From Xylaria sp. FL1777 (taxonomy: Eukaryota; Ascomycota; Sordariomycetes; Xylariales; Xylariaceae): DNA of 64,000 bases. Below, piece after piece: positions 1-12,549 of this stretch. How positions within the stretch are numbered: position 1 is the stretch's first letter; the number at the start of each line of letters is the position of its first letter. A program made the translations under genes and the position numbers. The notes under the pieces were generated by a model. The model worked only from the letters and a program-made list of their open reading frames with translations, was not told the origin of the DNA and searched no databases. Location of the stretch: positions 1 through 64,000 of the forward strand of contig MU400586.1 of assembly GCA_022578965.1 (NCBI GenBank), given 5' to 3'.

Positions 1-7
1 CCCCGCG

Positions 8-41
<34 letters not shown>

Positions 42-47
42 CCCCCG

Positions 48-81
<34 letters not shown>
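1..81. repeat. Cytosine homopolymer tract at the window edge
   Basis: Positions 1-81 are cytosine apart from four G residues at 5, 7, 41 and 47. Normal mixed sequence begins at 82. No gene or repeat unit can be read from it. It could be a true poly-C tract or a sequencing or assembly artefact at a contig or scaffold junction. Confidence 0.9.
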
Positions 82-83
<2 letters not shown>

Positions 84-1166
84 ACTACCGGCGCCAGCGG
101 CTAACGGACACCGATGATATCCTTCAATGCCATCACACGTTAAAGCGTATGGTGCTGTTGTTGCGTAGCAAGAGGCCGAGGGTCCGCACACGAAGTTGCC
201 GGGGCAGCATCCACCATCTGTATCTCCACAAGGTAGCCAACCAGCCTGCTGACATACTAGGTTTCTCATCACAAAATCCAAGGCGTTGCGCAGTATTCGG
301 CGCAGGTGGATTGTATTGAAAACTGTATATGCTTGATATCGAGTTAATCATGTTAGTAAGCGTTAAGCCATCATGAGTGCTGATTTTGTGTTTATGATTC
401 TGGCCAGCACAGCCTACCGTAAGCGTTGATATGGATAAGTGAAATGGCCTAGTAACTGTTCAAAATGTTAGCATCTGGCCGGAAGTGAGGAGTAGGTAGT
501 GACCAACTATAGGAAGTAAATTGACACACTTTCTAGAGCGGTCGCTCATAGGTAGTGGGTTTAAATCACATGAGATCTTAATCATAGACACAGCATAAGT
601 GACAAACCGGACTTATATATATAGCGATCTTTAGACCTGGCTATACAATGGGCCTCCGAAGATTCACTTCTTCGTGGCACGACGTCACATTTATGCTTTT
701 CAATGGCACAAAAACTATTTTTCGGGTAATCTTCCGTGAAACATTAAATGTAAGCAGGCTGGAAAGCTGAGAGTAGCAGTAGGGGCCGACTGTAAGATTT
801 TCAACACGACCACATTGGGGGCTAGGCGTATTGACATAATTACGGAAGCGCTGCAGTGACATTCACTATGGGCAATGAAACAGCACTAGGTAAACTCCTC
901 AAGTTCACATGGCAAAATATGATTAAAATAGAAAGTTGCACCCTTGAGAGCCTGTGATTATCGTGGGGTCGGACCGTGTGCTATTGATTGCGTCGTTGCA
1001 CAAGCACTGCAGGCTTCCCATACTATTTCTTCTCTTTCCCCTTATGTTGATCAAGGCGCAAACTCACTCCCACACCATCCCGGCTTATTCTACAGTTTGG
1101 TGACTGGAAATTCAGAATAGCAGAAGTTCGGAACACTGCAGGAAGCTTTCTCGCAAAACTAAAACA
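82..1166. other. Intergenic, upstream of the DUF3433 gene
   Basis: About 1.1 kb without a convincing reading frame. Short frames on both strands resemble no family and lack coding character. The last ~150 bases before the start codon at 1167 would hold the promoter of the DUF3433 gene. No clear TATA or CCAAT element stands out. Confidence 0.6.
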
Positions 1167-4100
1167 ATGGGGGACCATCCCCAGACATTGCTTTCCTCTC
1201 CTTTCCCCTACAATCCATCAAGAGAAATATCACAAGATATCTCAGTTCGGCATAGAATTGAAGAGGACCGTGGATCTAATATAATTTCATCCCTATTAAC
1301 CGATGCTCTCCATCAGCCTACACAATCGAACGATGAGGTGAGACCAGAATCATCACAATTCCACGTTGCTACCAAAAACTGCGTTTCCATACATCTTACA
1401 GGCGCTATCTGCGCTTACATATTACTTAGGGATCGTTACAAGATTGTCTGCCTGCAGCAACTCGGCACGACGACGACGGCACTCCTCTGCTTGAGAATCT
1501 CGCAAGAACCCATGCCTGGCAACAAGCAAGAACTAATGCAAGACGTTGGCACCCACATTTCCTGCAAAGATCTGTCTTTTACGCATTTATAGCAGTCTTT
1601 GCCGCTCTCATTATCACACTCGAGTCGGGCTTTGCCATTTCAGAGCGGTACCAAGGGTTAGCCACCGCGACGGAAAACACGAGCTATGTATGGGCCTATA
1701 GCCCGGCAGCGTTGTTTGCACTTCTTGCTGCTATTTGGACCTGCACTGAGTACACAGCGAAGGCCATTGCCCCATGGATTGAATCACAGACAGCTTCTGA
1801 CAATGTCGACCATCGAAATCCACTGATCTTGGACTATATCTCAATGTTTTCGCCCAGTGTCCCATTTAAAGCACTGCGCAACCGCGATTACATCGTAGCA
1901 GCTGGGGCGAGCATTTCCCAGTTGCTCAGTATTCTAACTATCACCGCCCCATCATTACTCAAACTAACTTCAATTGACTTGGACCATTCTGTTACAGTCA
2001 CAAGCCAGTTCACCAATACCTCTTTACTACTTTCAGAGGTAGGCCTCATGCCTCTATATGCTAGTATAGGCATCCGTCGATATCAATTGCACTATCCGAG
2101 TGGTACTTTAGACCAGCTCATATACCAGACTATTGCGCAATCCACTCAGTCGACTACAAACCTACAGGCAACCATTGCAGGTCTCTCCGTAGACATCGAC
2201 TGTCACGACGCAATCTTGGATTCGTTCAACCTAAGTCAGGTAACCGCAGACAACAATGATACGCAATTATTCCTCACAATGAATTTAAGCACCGCGGATT
2301 GTTATATGTCAATCTCAATCTTGTTAACTGCGACCACGACGATATTTGGCCGGCTCTTGTCCGGATCATGTATCAATGCATCTTCGGCGCAGCAAGAGAA
2401 CAAACGTTTAGCATATTTTTTCGGGGAGATAGATATTGCTTTGGATATTGCTACGAATAGTGTCAGTGGCACATCCTTGTTACGCTCTACGCAAGTTCTT
2501 TGCAAGCCCAGCTATAATGTCAGCAACTATGAGATCTTTCAGACTATGGGGCATATTCCAGAATTGTCGTTGGCTCAAGATCCTCAGACAAGAAAGCTTG
2601 ACAATCTAAGAGAGTGGGACTTCGCACAAGCAATGATAGACACTTCTTCGTCAGTGCAACCTGTGATCACCTTTGAATTTTATGTCCTGAGCACCATTGA
2701 GGTTGAAGATTTGGACCCAAATTCCACATTCATAGATCTGGATTTTTATAGCACTGCTATTCTAGGATTTAGCAGCAAGTTGGTCACTGAATCCTCTTCC
2801 ATTTTCAACGCGTCTTTAATCGCCTCTTGTTTACGAGCTTATTACCATGTTCACGCCGTGTTCTTAGCGCACAGCGCTCTTATTGAGCCCACATCCTCCG
2901 AAGTTCCTGGAAATGTACAGATCAGGTCTAGCCGCTTGATTGTTCAAGCCTTACCTTGCCATTTTATGGCAACAATCTGCCTATTGGCAATTGTGATACT
3001 CTCTACAACAATTCGTTTCATTCCTTGTCACCTATCACTTGCTGGGGACCCCGGGACCATTCTTGGAATAGTTGAATTGACAAAGAAAATTTCGCATTCC
3101 TTCCCTCAAGGGCTAAGTTCGAAGGATTCCAAGACTGCGGACAGAATGGTGAAAGACACCAGCCTTTGGCGGAATAGGGTTCATACGAATAGAAATGAGC
3201 TTGATGAAGATCACATAACCTTCCTCCGTCATTTGCATAAGGATCGCCAATTTCTCTCGATATCGACCGGGCTTCTACCCAAGCTTTATCAACCTCTCAG
3301 CCTACGTACCGCATCACGATCTCTGATATGCTTCCTTCTTATTGCTGCAATATTAACTCTAGAAATACTATTGAACAAGTCCGTGAAAAGTCAGGGAATA
3401 GGCGAAGTATCAACGTCTACTTATACCCATTACCTCTGGACGATCTTGCCCGCTACTATCCTAAGCTTGATCGGTACCATAATATCTTCAGTGGACCTAG
3501 AATATCGGATCATTGCCCCATATTACGCCCTGAGTCGTGCGCCAACTTCTGCCAGTGTGTCACTCAATCAAAAATTGCTTGGACTACTAGCTCCGCATGC
3601 CTTGTATACACAACTGAAGGCCTCAAATTATGGAGGAATCATGGCGACAGGGGCGGCGATTGTTTCATCTTTTTTTTCAGTCACAGCCGGCTCGTTGTTT
3701 TTCGAGTCTTCTACCTTCACCACGCCAGCTCAATTACAGTTTGCAGGATCATTCACATCCGATTTGTATGCTCCCGGTTACGACATCATATTTGGTTTAA
3801 ACACTGGAACTGGCATCGGTGCGTTCGATTTTGGTATCATATCAACTCTCATACTGGAGAATAACCTATCATACCCAGCCTTTACGTATGAGGGATTAGC
3901 ATTTCCAATGCTTACCTGGGTAAATGATCAAAGTTCGGAGTGGTTGAACATATCCAACCTGATTGCACAGGTCACCATTCCTGCTTTAGAGAGCGGACTT
4001 ACCTGTTACATATACAATGAATCCGAAATAACGTCTGAGATCGTATTTGTTGATCCTGAAAAAGAGCCTAAATTTGGGGAACCCGAATGGCCGGCTGGCA

Positions 4101-5236
4101 ACAGAATTCTAGTCAACGTGACGGGGAATTATTGTAGAAACGGATATTACAATGGCACCTCGTCCGATCTTTCAGCCACAGCTGCCTTCTTCATTAACGA
4201 CACCATAACTCCAAATGGTGGTGTGTTCGCCACCAGTACTACTACCTCCAAAGGAGGGATATTCGAAACTTGCCAACATCAATATTTCTATATCTGGGGG
4301 GGATTCTCTGGTAGTGATTCGCCCACTGTATCGGCTTCTGCAGCTATCTGTAACGCATCAGTATCTGCCGTTGATGTAGAGGTTGTGTTCTCTGGACCTG
4401 AGCTAATAATAAGCGAGAACCAACCTCCTCGACGTATAGAAAACACTGCAAGAGAGATCATGCTAGCGAACGATTCTACTGTAGAATATGGGAACAGTGT
4501 GTACCAAGAACTTTACTCATTACCAGTGGAAAAAGGCTATCTTCTGGACCCTTTCTTCTCCATTCTTACCACGTCGCGCTACGCCATCCCTATTTCTTCA
4601 TTCGCAGACCGCACTCAAGATGACAAAGTAGTTGAAGCAATCATATTTCATCATAACATTATTATTGCTCAAACATTGAGTAGCACTGCTCGTGTAGGAG
4701 CTGGACAACCTAATTCCACAGATCTTGGGGTCTTTGAACGAACAGGACAGGGAAGAGTTAACGACACATTTTCAGCCTCCATTGTTGGAAACCCGGGTAA
4801 CCTGTCTAGTCGTGTGCTGCAGAACAAAATCGCTACGAGGGTTCTCGAGGCCATGCTAGCAACAACTCTTGTTCTGACAATTCTTAGCTGGTATTTTGGA
4901 CCAAGAGGAGGTATACTACCCAGACCACCAACAAGCATTGCGAGCGTGCTTGCGATGCTCGTCGATGGAAATATTTTCTCTCTTTGCGAAGAGATACCAG
5001 GCAAAGTAAATGAAACGGATCTGTCTAAGGTGGTGCAGATGGCCGGCGGAATGCGCCTTTTTCGATTGGGAGGGGGTGACGACGAACGGCGTTTTGGCAT
5101 CTACGTGTCAGATGGGAACAGTTTATTGAAAGCCAGGGATTTCAAAGCAGGATCCGCCGACCGTCCCATCAATTCGTCTTCACATTGGTCGGTCAATAAC
5201 AGTATGTACGAACAGTTGGGCGCGACATCGAGTTAG
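1167..5236 (+). CDS. DUF3433-family large membrane protein
   Basis: Two coding exons are inferred: 1167-1337 and 1430-5236, joined in phase 0 over a 92 bp intron (gtgaga...ttag), giving about 1325 residues. The long second-exon frame has no ATG at its left end. The splice adds a first segment that leads directly into the typical N-terminal helix around residues 107-130 (FYAFIAVFAALIITLE). Fungal DUF3433 hallmarks follow, such as FSPSVPFKALRNRDY near residue 196. A second membrane segment with the same layout lies near residue 690 (LICFLLIAAILTLEILL), so the protein is an internal duplication, and a last helix lies near residue 1195. Many N-x-S/T sites suggest large extracytoplasmic loops. The family is almost purely fungal and its function is unknown; plasma membrane or secretory location is inference. 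The C-terminal tail is short and hydrophilic. Confidence 0.85.
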
Positions 5237-5492
5237 ATGGGATGTAAGTAAGCAAGGTGTTGGCTTTCGACGACGCCGCAGAATTGCCATTACAAACACG
5301 CCTTGGTTTTTGGGGCACGAACCTAAACCTATCATGGTGTACACTGCTGCCTGTGCTGCGCAACAAAACACCAGGAGTATCTAGCTCATCTGGATGCAAA
5401 TGAGCATTGAGGACATAACGATCATGGACAGCGACTTGTGCATTACAGTGTAGGGGACTTATGGTGAATTGCACGCTAGTACTAGACAAGTA
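5237..5492. other. Spacer between DUF3433 gene and tRNA-Gly
   Basis: A short spacer holding the 3' flank of the DUF3433 gene. No gene is visible; the minus-strand frames here are shadows. Confidence 0.5.
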
Positions 5493-5572
5493 GCATTAGT
5501 GGTGTAATGGTAACATACCGACTTCCCATGAGGAAATAGTCGGTGCCTCGGGTTCGATTCCCGGCTAATGCA
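5493..5572 (+). tRNA. tRNA-Gly(CCC) with a 9-nt intron
   Basis: The sequence folds as a full cloverleaf. The acceptor stem GCATTAG pairs with CTAATGC. The D stem is GTGT/ACAT with loop AATGGTA. The anticodon stem is CCGAC/GTCGG, and the T arm has the canonical loop TTCGATT between TCGGG and CCCGG. Sixteen bases separate the anticodon-stem strands, which fits a seven-base loop with anticodon CCC (5525-5527) plus a nine-base intron (5529-5537) one base after the anticodon, the usual eukaryotic position. The discriminator is A. Both internal Pol III promoter boxes are present and T runs follow. Glycine CCC is the natural reading. Confidence 0.9.
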
Positions 5573-5580
5573 AACCCTTA

Positions 5581-5590
5581 TTTTACTTTT
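5581..5590 (+). terminator. Pol III terminator of tRNA-Gly
   Basis: Two TTTT runs (5581-5584 and 5587-5590) start nine bases past the tRNA 3' end, the usual RNA polymerase III stop signal. Confidence 0.6.
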
Positions 5591-6832
5591 GCTTTGATTT
5601 GCAATATCGAGTAACTACTTGTTAATATTAAGTTTTTTTTGTAGTCTTATTTTATTGTAAGATAAAAGGACTTGTAGACTTCGGTTTCGAACGTGCTCCC
5701 CTCTTCACATATTATACCGGGTTATCTATTGCTACAAGGTGTGGTGAGTCCTATACACGATCCTGGTATTTTCCTATGTACCATAGATGATTATGAAACA
5801 CTTTTTGATGTTGATTTTGACTTTTTAATGCATGTGGTCGAATATAGTTATTTCCATGTATTGAGCAAATGTTTAAGCCGAGTAGTTCTGGCATTCGCAT
5901 CACCAGTCGATAGGCTCCTCTCCACATAAGGAGCAAAAAATATTGTTTAGCTATAGATAGTCTTTTCTTCTTCTAGTAGCTGCTGATTGGTTGAACTTAC
6001 GTAGGGGTGCTAAGCCATCATAAAGAGGCTGATCTTGATCCAGTCTAATCGTGATTTCAGTCAGCTGTAAGATGTGTTTATAATCGAGCGGTTCTTCTAA
6101 ATCTACTATTCCCTCTTTGGCCTTGCCTTGAACATCTCCAGGTCGAACCCAATGCCTGATATACTAGAAGTTATGCTTGGGATGTATCTGAGGGTGGTGA
6201 TATCGCAGTTCGGGTGAAAGTATATGCTCGAGCATTGCATATGTGATCGTGTATATGAAGGGGGTGAAGGAGAAGACAATAATAAGGGCGTCAAAGGCGC
6301 CAAAGAAGCATGATATATGTGCTGCCTGGATATATAATCTGTCAGCGTTGTCCGTATACACGGAGATTAACCGTGTCTCGCATGGTACATCAAACCTAAA
6401 GAGAGATCAGCACATAACATGTCACCTTTTACAGTTACTTGAACCACTACGCCGTCAACTTAGTTCTGTATAAACTTATAGGTTACTAAGAATATGCTAG
6501 AGCTAGGGCTAATTCGTATGCTGCCCTCCCTTTGCTACTTTCCGACGAAATCATCGAATGCTTAAGTCCTAGACTAGTAGAAAGGTTGAACGAACACTAT
6601 AGTAGAAAGCTGTGTGATTGTTATAACTTCGATAGACTCATGGTTCCATTAGAAGTTTATGCTAAGGTATTGTTGTAGTCTTTTGGTTTGTCACAGACTA
6701 GGAGAGTGACTGATGATATGATACGGAGTAGCGAACCTTCTCTAACCAAAACGCCCATCATAAGGAGAAAAGATGTTACAAGAATGGCGAATTCTCTCGT
6801 GCCAAGAGCCCATAAGTCACTATCTCTTTCAT
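5591..6832. other. Intergenic, AT-rich
   Basis: About 1.2 kb with no supportable gene. Frames up to 78 codons occur (5693-5929, 6243-6473) but show no family likeness and no splice continuation. A stretch near 6520-6690 looks faintly protein-like in one frame but is broken by stops; no homologue is recognised. Confidence 0.5.
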
Positions 6833-7424
6833 TCACTCGTTATCTTCTTCACCACCCGCCCACCAACGCCACTACACAATATCCCGAGTCAGCAAGTACT
6901 CTTTCAATCAAATAGGAGAATCACAACGAGAACATGAACCCGTCATGATATATACTAGCGAGGGAGAACTGGGCAGCACGTTGATATCTGGTTTATGTAC
7001 TTACGAGCGCCTTGCACCAGAAGATAGTCTCCATGGTGCCGAGTATACCTATTACGGTATACACCACGAACTTGGTGATACGGGTCATACCTAGGTCTTG
7101 AAAACTGATCTTGTAGTCGTCTTGTGACGGCGCTGAAGTCTGGGGATTGCCGGGTCTTGAATGCGGCTGTGATGCACCCTTGCCGGTATTGGTGGTAACA
7201 TCCTTCTTGTTCAATAGAGAAACAGAAGACGAGAGGAGACGAGCCCCTGTGGTGGGACTTCTTCCTAGTCCAATAATGTATTGTCTTAAAATATATACAT
7301 TAGGTTCTCCCAAAGGATTTATCGACAGTAAGGCTGCACCCAACCCGAGCTGTGTGCGCGTGAGTGGTCGCACCCCTCTTATAGCAGCTCTTGAGGCGGA
7401 TGAGACTAGGGGACGAGCAGACAT
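6833..7424 (-). CDS. Small conserved fungal protein, probably mitochondrial, one membrane helix
   Basis: Exon 1 is 7424-7005 and exon 2 is 6871-6833, joined in phase 0 over a 133 bp intron (gtaagt...tgtag), giving 152 residues. The N-terminus is rich in R, S and A without acidic residues (MSARPLVSSASRAAIRGVRP), a classic mitochondrial presequence. A polar linker is followed by one hydrophobic segment near residues 120-139 (FVVYTVIGILGTMETIFW). Without the splice the frame ends in an abrupt VST. With it, the tail continues as WRWWAGGEEDNE, the Trp-rich and acidic end I associate with this fungal family. Function is unknown; an inner-membrane accessory role is inference only. The gene is isolated, with no operon-like neighbour. 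Confidence 0.75.
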
Positions 7425-10400
7425 GATCGTAAAGGGGGAAACAATCGCGACTTCGAGGCGCAGAAAACGAGCTGACGCAGTAGAAAGTTATGTAGAAGAT
7501 ATTAAGAGCATGATGGGAATTCTAGGACCATTTTATATAGTTTTATTTCATGCCAAACAATTACTCAAATTATTATGTGAGAGTCCCGATGACTACAGAG
7601 AGCTACGTAGGAGTATGGCAATACGCCGTATTCCAATAGCCCCATTTCCTAGTTTGGCAATTTAACGAGCATTGCCAAGCCAGAAAGACGTTCTGAACAA
7701 GTGATGTACCGACGCAAAGATTCTCTTTAACCCCCCCAAAAAAGGAAGAAAGGAAAAAATCCCCTTTGCTTTTAGATGCGAGAGTAAGGGTTGATAGGAG
7801 GCTAGTAAAATACCACATAAAATGGTATAGTTAGGGGTCTGGTAATTTTAATGTCTAGTCCCTAGTACATATGACGGCCCTTCTTTGCGGGAGGCCAATT
7901 AGTCGCACATAAGTAACCCGTAGAGTACATATCTGTAAATTCGGTATTCAGAGTCTTTAGGGTGTCTTTGCTTTGTATTATAGTCTTGACTGAGGATGGT
8001 ATGTCCGATTTGATGATTTGGCTTAGGACTGTCATAGCGGCAAATTGGGTGACTGGGATTCCACTTGCGCGACGGGTAGAGGATGTCTGAGGGATGCTTT
8101 ACGCTGAGCACATCATGGGGTTTCGGCGACTTGACGATGTGGCAATAGTTAACTGTTTGGACAGATTTGGAGTGGCGACATTTCAACCCGGTTTATTTCA
8201 AGTGTTTGAGATGAGATACATGTGGGATAGGCTGGTATGAAGAGATCTGCGTAGTTGTATCCGAATTGTGCGTGTGGTTTCTAATTGAGTAGATACGAAA
8301 TCCTGCCTAGTTTCCTTAGTTTCGAACCATCTTGGTTTTTCGTTGCTGGCCGTTTCGTATATTTGGATGTAGTGTAGAGTGGAATCTCCCTAGGTACGTA
8401 TAGGAGGCTTCCCTCAAGCAAGAAAGCGAGCGCTGACTCCATACCATGGTAACAAGTGTGTTGGTTTAGAATTCCAAGTCCTTCGCCGTGTTGCTAAATA
8501 ATGTTGATAGGTAGGCCTATTATATATAGCATACGTAGGAAATTCTACCTAGTGTTCATTGCTCGTGTTGATAATCTGTCGCTCCATAATGTTGCCGTTT
8601 GGGATCCGTGTGACTATGCCGGCGTCATTATATAGTGTGCGCTATGACTTGAACATGATCAGGTAAGCCTCCACTACTGGAACAGCATCATGGATTGTGA
8701 AAGAATGCAGCGCTTGAAAATTTTTTACCAGGAACTCATCTTGTCTAAGGACGGGATAATTAATGTTTCTTAGCGGCGTGCAGTCTCTTGGTTAGTAGTA
8801 GGACGTCGCACTATAGCTGCAATGTTACTCTTGATCTTGAATGTTAGACTGGGTTGAGCTCACCACTTGGCAACCTCAACAGCGCAATCGTCACATTTCC
8901 GGCTCGTTCAAGTACTGTCCTAATTTCAAGATCTATATTTATGTCATCCGTATTTATACATTCTCAGAATATGAGATATTTCGAGCTTTTCGCCTATTTC
9001 TCAGGCAGTCGATTTCCTAGAGTTATAGGCCTTGTTCTAGACAGCCAGACATTCGGTTGAAACCGTTACAATAGCAAGGAGACTCACCGCCATAAAGGAC
9101 CCTCCTAACTTAGTTCGTGTTGACTACTGCTGCGCACGGTAGCACGAATGCGTGAGTTTCGATTAGTCTGTCAGAGGGAAATGGCCTCAAAAAGTCTGAG
9201 GGTTCAGTTCGTGTCCCCAACACGCCGCACAAGCTAACCAGTTTCCGCGGTTGTCTCGCGCTGGCGTCTAAACCAACCATTGAAGTGATATGCCAGCTGC
9301 TCGAAGCGGGTTCTATTGGACTCAAAACCTGGCTGGTGCAGGTTGTCACTATCGATGGTGCTACAGTCGGGAAGAAACATGCCGGGATGGCTCGAGTAGT
9401 ATTCGTCACACGCCCCCCTCTTTCGGATGGTGTTCAGTCTCAGCCCAGATGGGCGATTTGCGCACAAACTTGTATCTGCCTATATTTGGACGCTTGGTAG
9501 CATGCGTATGCAAAACTGGCCCACTTCGCACTTCTGAAAGCTCGAGAGCTCAGACGGCCGGACGGTAGACACGCGTTCTAGAAGGCACGGTATTGGACGC
9601 ATCACGGGCGTTTTCTACCTATAATAAGAGTTATTGCCCAACAGCCTCCCGGGACCCTGGTCTCCTGTTCCGGTCCTTGCATGAAGCACCGGATAAAACG
9701 CGGTACACGTGTGTGGGTGGGATCTGGGAGTTGTTAGCGCGTCCATTTCCACTCTCAGTGGACGCGACGGGAAAAAAAAAACATTTTTAATTTTAGGATG
9801 ATGCATCCATGTGCCTCCCTGGCGAATATCAGATGTTCTCTTATCTACGTACACCAAGGTGACGAATCTGGTAGGTCGTGGGAGAGATGTGGAGGATCTG
9901 CGTACGGTGCCGGTACTCGACTTCCCAATGAGATACTTCCTGACCCCTGATCACCACACGCAAGCCACTTTGCGACGACCAGTTCAGGCAATTAGGTACA
10001 AATAGTTACCTAGATAGGTAGCTGTATGATGAAACATACCTGGAAAGCGCACAACGGTGTACACGTGTGCACCGCCACCTGCCGAGCTGCACCACGGTCG
10101 GTCAGGTACCTACATGTAGCTGACATACGCATGCGCAGATGCGCAGTGCACTACTGTAGCACAAGACCCTGAATCTCAATTCCCCCGGTCTATTTCTAGA
10201 TTCTAGCCGATACCAGACCCAAAGCAGTAGGATAATTGGCTGCCAGGGCCTCTTCCGCCCTGTTTTTTTGTGGCACTGTGACGTGACGCTAATCCGCTCT
10301 AGGAAGTCTTGGCAGCGTCTGATGGGTCTGTAGCCACACCGAGTCAAGCCACCGAGGACCCCTGGCAGCCGTCAGTAGGTCTGGGCCTTCCTTTATTAAA

Positions 10401-10635
10401 AGCGAGATGGAATTAAACGAAATGGGAATGTTTCTTCGGATTGCGGAAACATAACCGCTGGCTTATATCACACTAGAGAGCCTCATTCTCTCTTCTTCTC
10501 TCCTATGTTTTAATCGACTGTTGTGTTTTGTTCTTACTCTTATTCTTCCGTTTATGTCATATCTATGTCCTGTCTCTTATTTGATATTATACCGAGCCGC
10601 TCATTGACGCCATAATTACTACCTGCTAAATCTTG
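7425..10635. other. Intergenic, 3.2 kb
   Basis: Both strands show only short frames without family likeness. A homopurine/homopyrimidine patch lies at 7731-7760, and a TAGATAGGTAG-type repeat fragment near 10005-10025. No terminal repeats, transposase or reverse-transcriptase motifs were seen. The last 200 bases are pyrimidine-rich and would be the promoter and 5' leader of the next gene. Confidence 0.5.
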
Positions 10636-12549
10636 ATGGCTGCTGAGGTCGAAGAATCTGCCGCGGTAGGGGAAAACGGTGCCGTGGCAGAAGACGTCAA
10701 ACCTTACAAGATACACGTGAGTCTCTGATTAGGTCCTTTCATATCTCATGTGTATAGATCAATATATAAATGACTAATATCCCTTATCTCGTCTTTTTTA
10801 GGTCTCCTCTCGGTATCTCAACCTCACCAAGCAGAAACTTGAGATTGCACGATTACCTCATGAACTTGATGAACCCAAGTCCAAGGATTGGTGGCAGCCA
10901 AAGTCTCAAGTTGAACCTCTAATTGACTTCTGGTTAGTTACACCCTATCTCTCTCTTGTTTTTGTATACCTATCTAGTGTATAAGTCACTACGCATCATC
11001 CATGGTTGACCTCTGACGAAAGGGCAAAATTTTCACCGACTTATATACTAACGTCAACAGGCTCGAGCAATATCAATGGAGAGGCCAAGAAGAAGCACTG
11101 AATAGCCTGCCGCAGTTCCGGACGGGCTTTACCATTCCCCAATCCAAATCACCTATTAGAATTCAATTCATCCACGCTCGCTCACCACGAGCAAATGTGA
11201 TACCCCTATTACTAATACCTCCGTTTCCCTTCTCAAGCCTCTCCCTAGGACATTTAATCAAGTTATTTACGGAACCAGAAGAGGCAAACCTTCAACCTTT
11301 CCATCTCATTATCCCTTCACTACCAGGCTTAGGCTTCAGCGATGCGCTTCCTACCAACTCGGCCGTTATCTCCTCCACCGCAGACCTCCTTGACTCACTA
11401 ATGAAACGCTTGGGCTACTCCTTCTATTTAGTAACAAACACAGGCGCAGGGGTCTCTTCGCCAGCTCATATCGATTATAAGCTTGTTGACTGGCTATCGA
11501 CGCAATATCCAGACTCATGTCTTGGAACTCATCTAATCTCTCCACCGTTGACACAGCCAAGGCTGCAAGAAGCGCCTCTAGCGTGGGCGAAATGGTCCAT
11601 CGCCAGGGTTTTCGAGGCGTCCATATTAGGATACCGCTCGGACGACTTTTCCATCCTCAGACAAGGAGGAGGCGGGACGTCCAAGAAATCGACGACGGCC
11701 GCGAAACCCCAGCCTCACAAGCTAGGCTTCACGGAGCCTAACACATTATCATACGCTCTCTGCGATTCTCCTACAGGTCTCCTGGTCTTCGTGATGAACG
11801 GCCTCCGCCTGCTTGCGCCAAAGAAGGAGTTCACGCCCACGGAAATCATCAATTTCACGCAGCTCGCATGGCTTCCGGGTCCCGAGGCGGCCATGCGCTT
11901 CTGGGCCCACTGCGCGCGCCATCCGGAAACGATCGACCATAAGAAACCCTCAAAGCAACGGCCTCACGTGGCGCTGACGGTTTTCATCGGAGAAGGACAA
12001 AAAGCAGGACCGCAGAGCAACGGTGGCACAGACGCAGCTGCCAGCGCCGGCGTATTTGACGGGGCGAAACAGCCGTATTCCTGCCCCAGCTGGGCTAAGA
12101 CGCGATACGACGTGCTGCATACCGCCCGTGCGAGCGGAAATCCGGGGCTGCTCGCCTGGGAGCGGCCGGAGATCATAGCCGCGGGCGTGAGGGGGCTCGC
12201 GGCCGCCGTGCTGAAGGTCGACGGTCGTCTGAAACCCTCGGCGAGACCGGATACGGCACCGGCACCCCTGGCACAGGAGGTGGTAGTCGGAGCGGGGACG
12301 ACGACGACGATCACCACCCCTGGGGAACAACAGCCCTCGTCCCCTGGACCGTCTGATGTCGCACCCCAGCCTGGCCTGCTGGCACCGCCGACTGTCGGCG
12401 AGCGGCTGCCGCCCGTCCGAGAGATCAGCGACGACACCAAGGTCGCGAGCAACGAGACTCTTGCGCCTAAGACGCCGTCGCCTGTCCCCGCGACGCAGAG
12501 TCCAGTCCAATCGGGCCCACCACCACAAACAACTACCGTTACGACTTAG
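10636..12549 (+). CDS. Epoxide-hydrolase-like alpha/beta-hydrolase, predicted inactive
   Basis: Three exons (10636-10716, 10802-10932, 11061-12549) give 566 residues. Introns are gtgagt..ag (phase 0) and gttagt..cag (phase 2). Residues ~23-120 match the epoxide hydrolase N-terminal domain (KIHVSSRYLNLTKQKLE, EQYQWRGQEEALNSLPQF), followed by an alpha/beta-hydrolase core (FHLIIPSLPGLGFSDA). In active relatives the oxyanion turn is HGWPGS, the nucleophile motif is GGDWG, and a catalytic His follows a Gly near the C-terminus. Here these sites read PPFPFS, NTGAG and GNPG, so nucleophile Asp and catalytic His both appear lost. A Pro/Thr-rich disordered tail of ~110 residues follows. The third exon is much more GC-rich toward its end. 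The likely role is a pseudoenzyme; binding partner unknown. Confidence 0.85.

Noticed and set aside
3328..3864. Second-frame 178-codon reading frame inside the DUF3433 gene
   Set aside because: It overlaps a well-supported membrane protein on the same strand and has no independent motif or start context.
7147..7665. Plus-strand 172-codon frame near the small mitochondrial protein
   Set aside because: It is antisense to the presequence-bearing gene, which has the better splice and composition evidence.
11950..12528. Antisense frames over the GC-rich end of the epoxide-hydrolase-like gene
   Set aside because: Arg/Gly-rich composition and lack of motifs mark them as GC-driven shadows.
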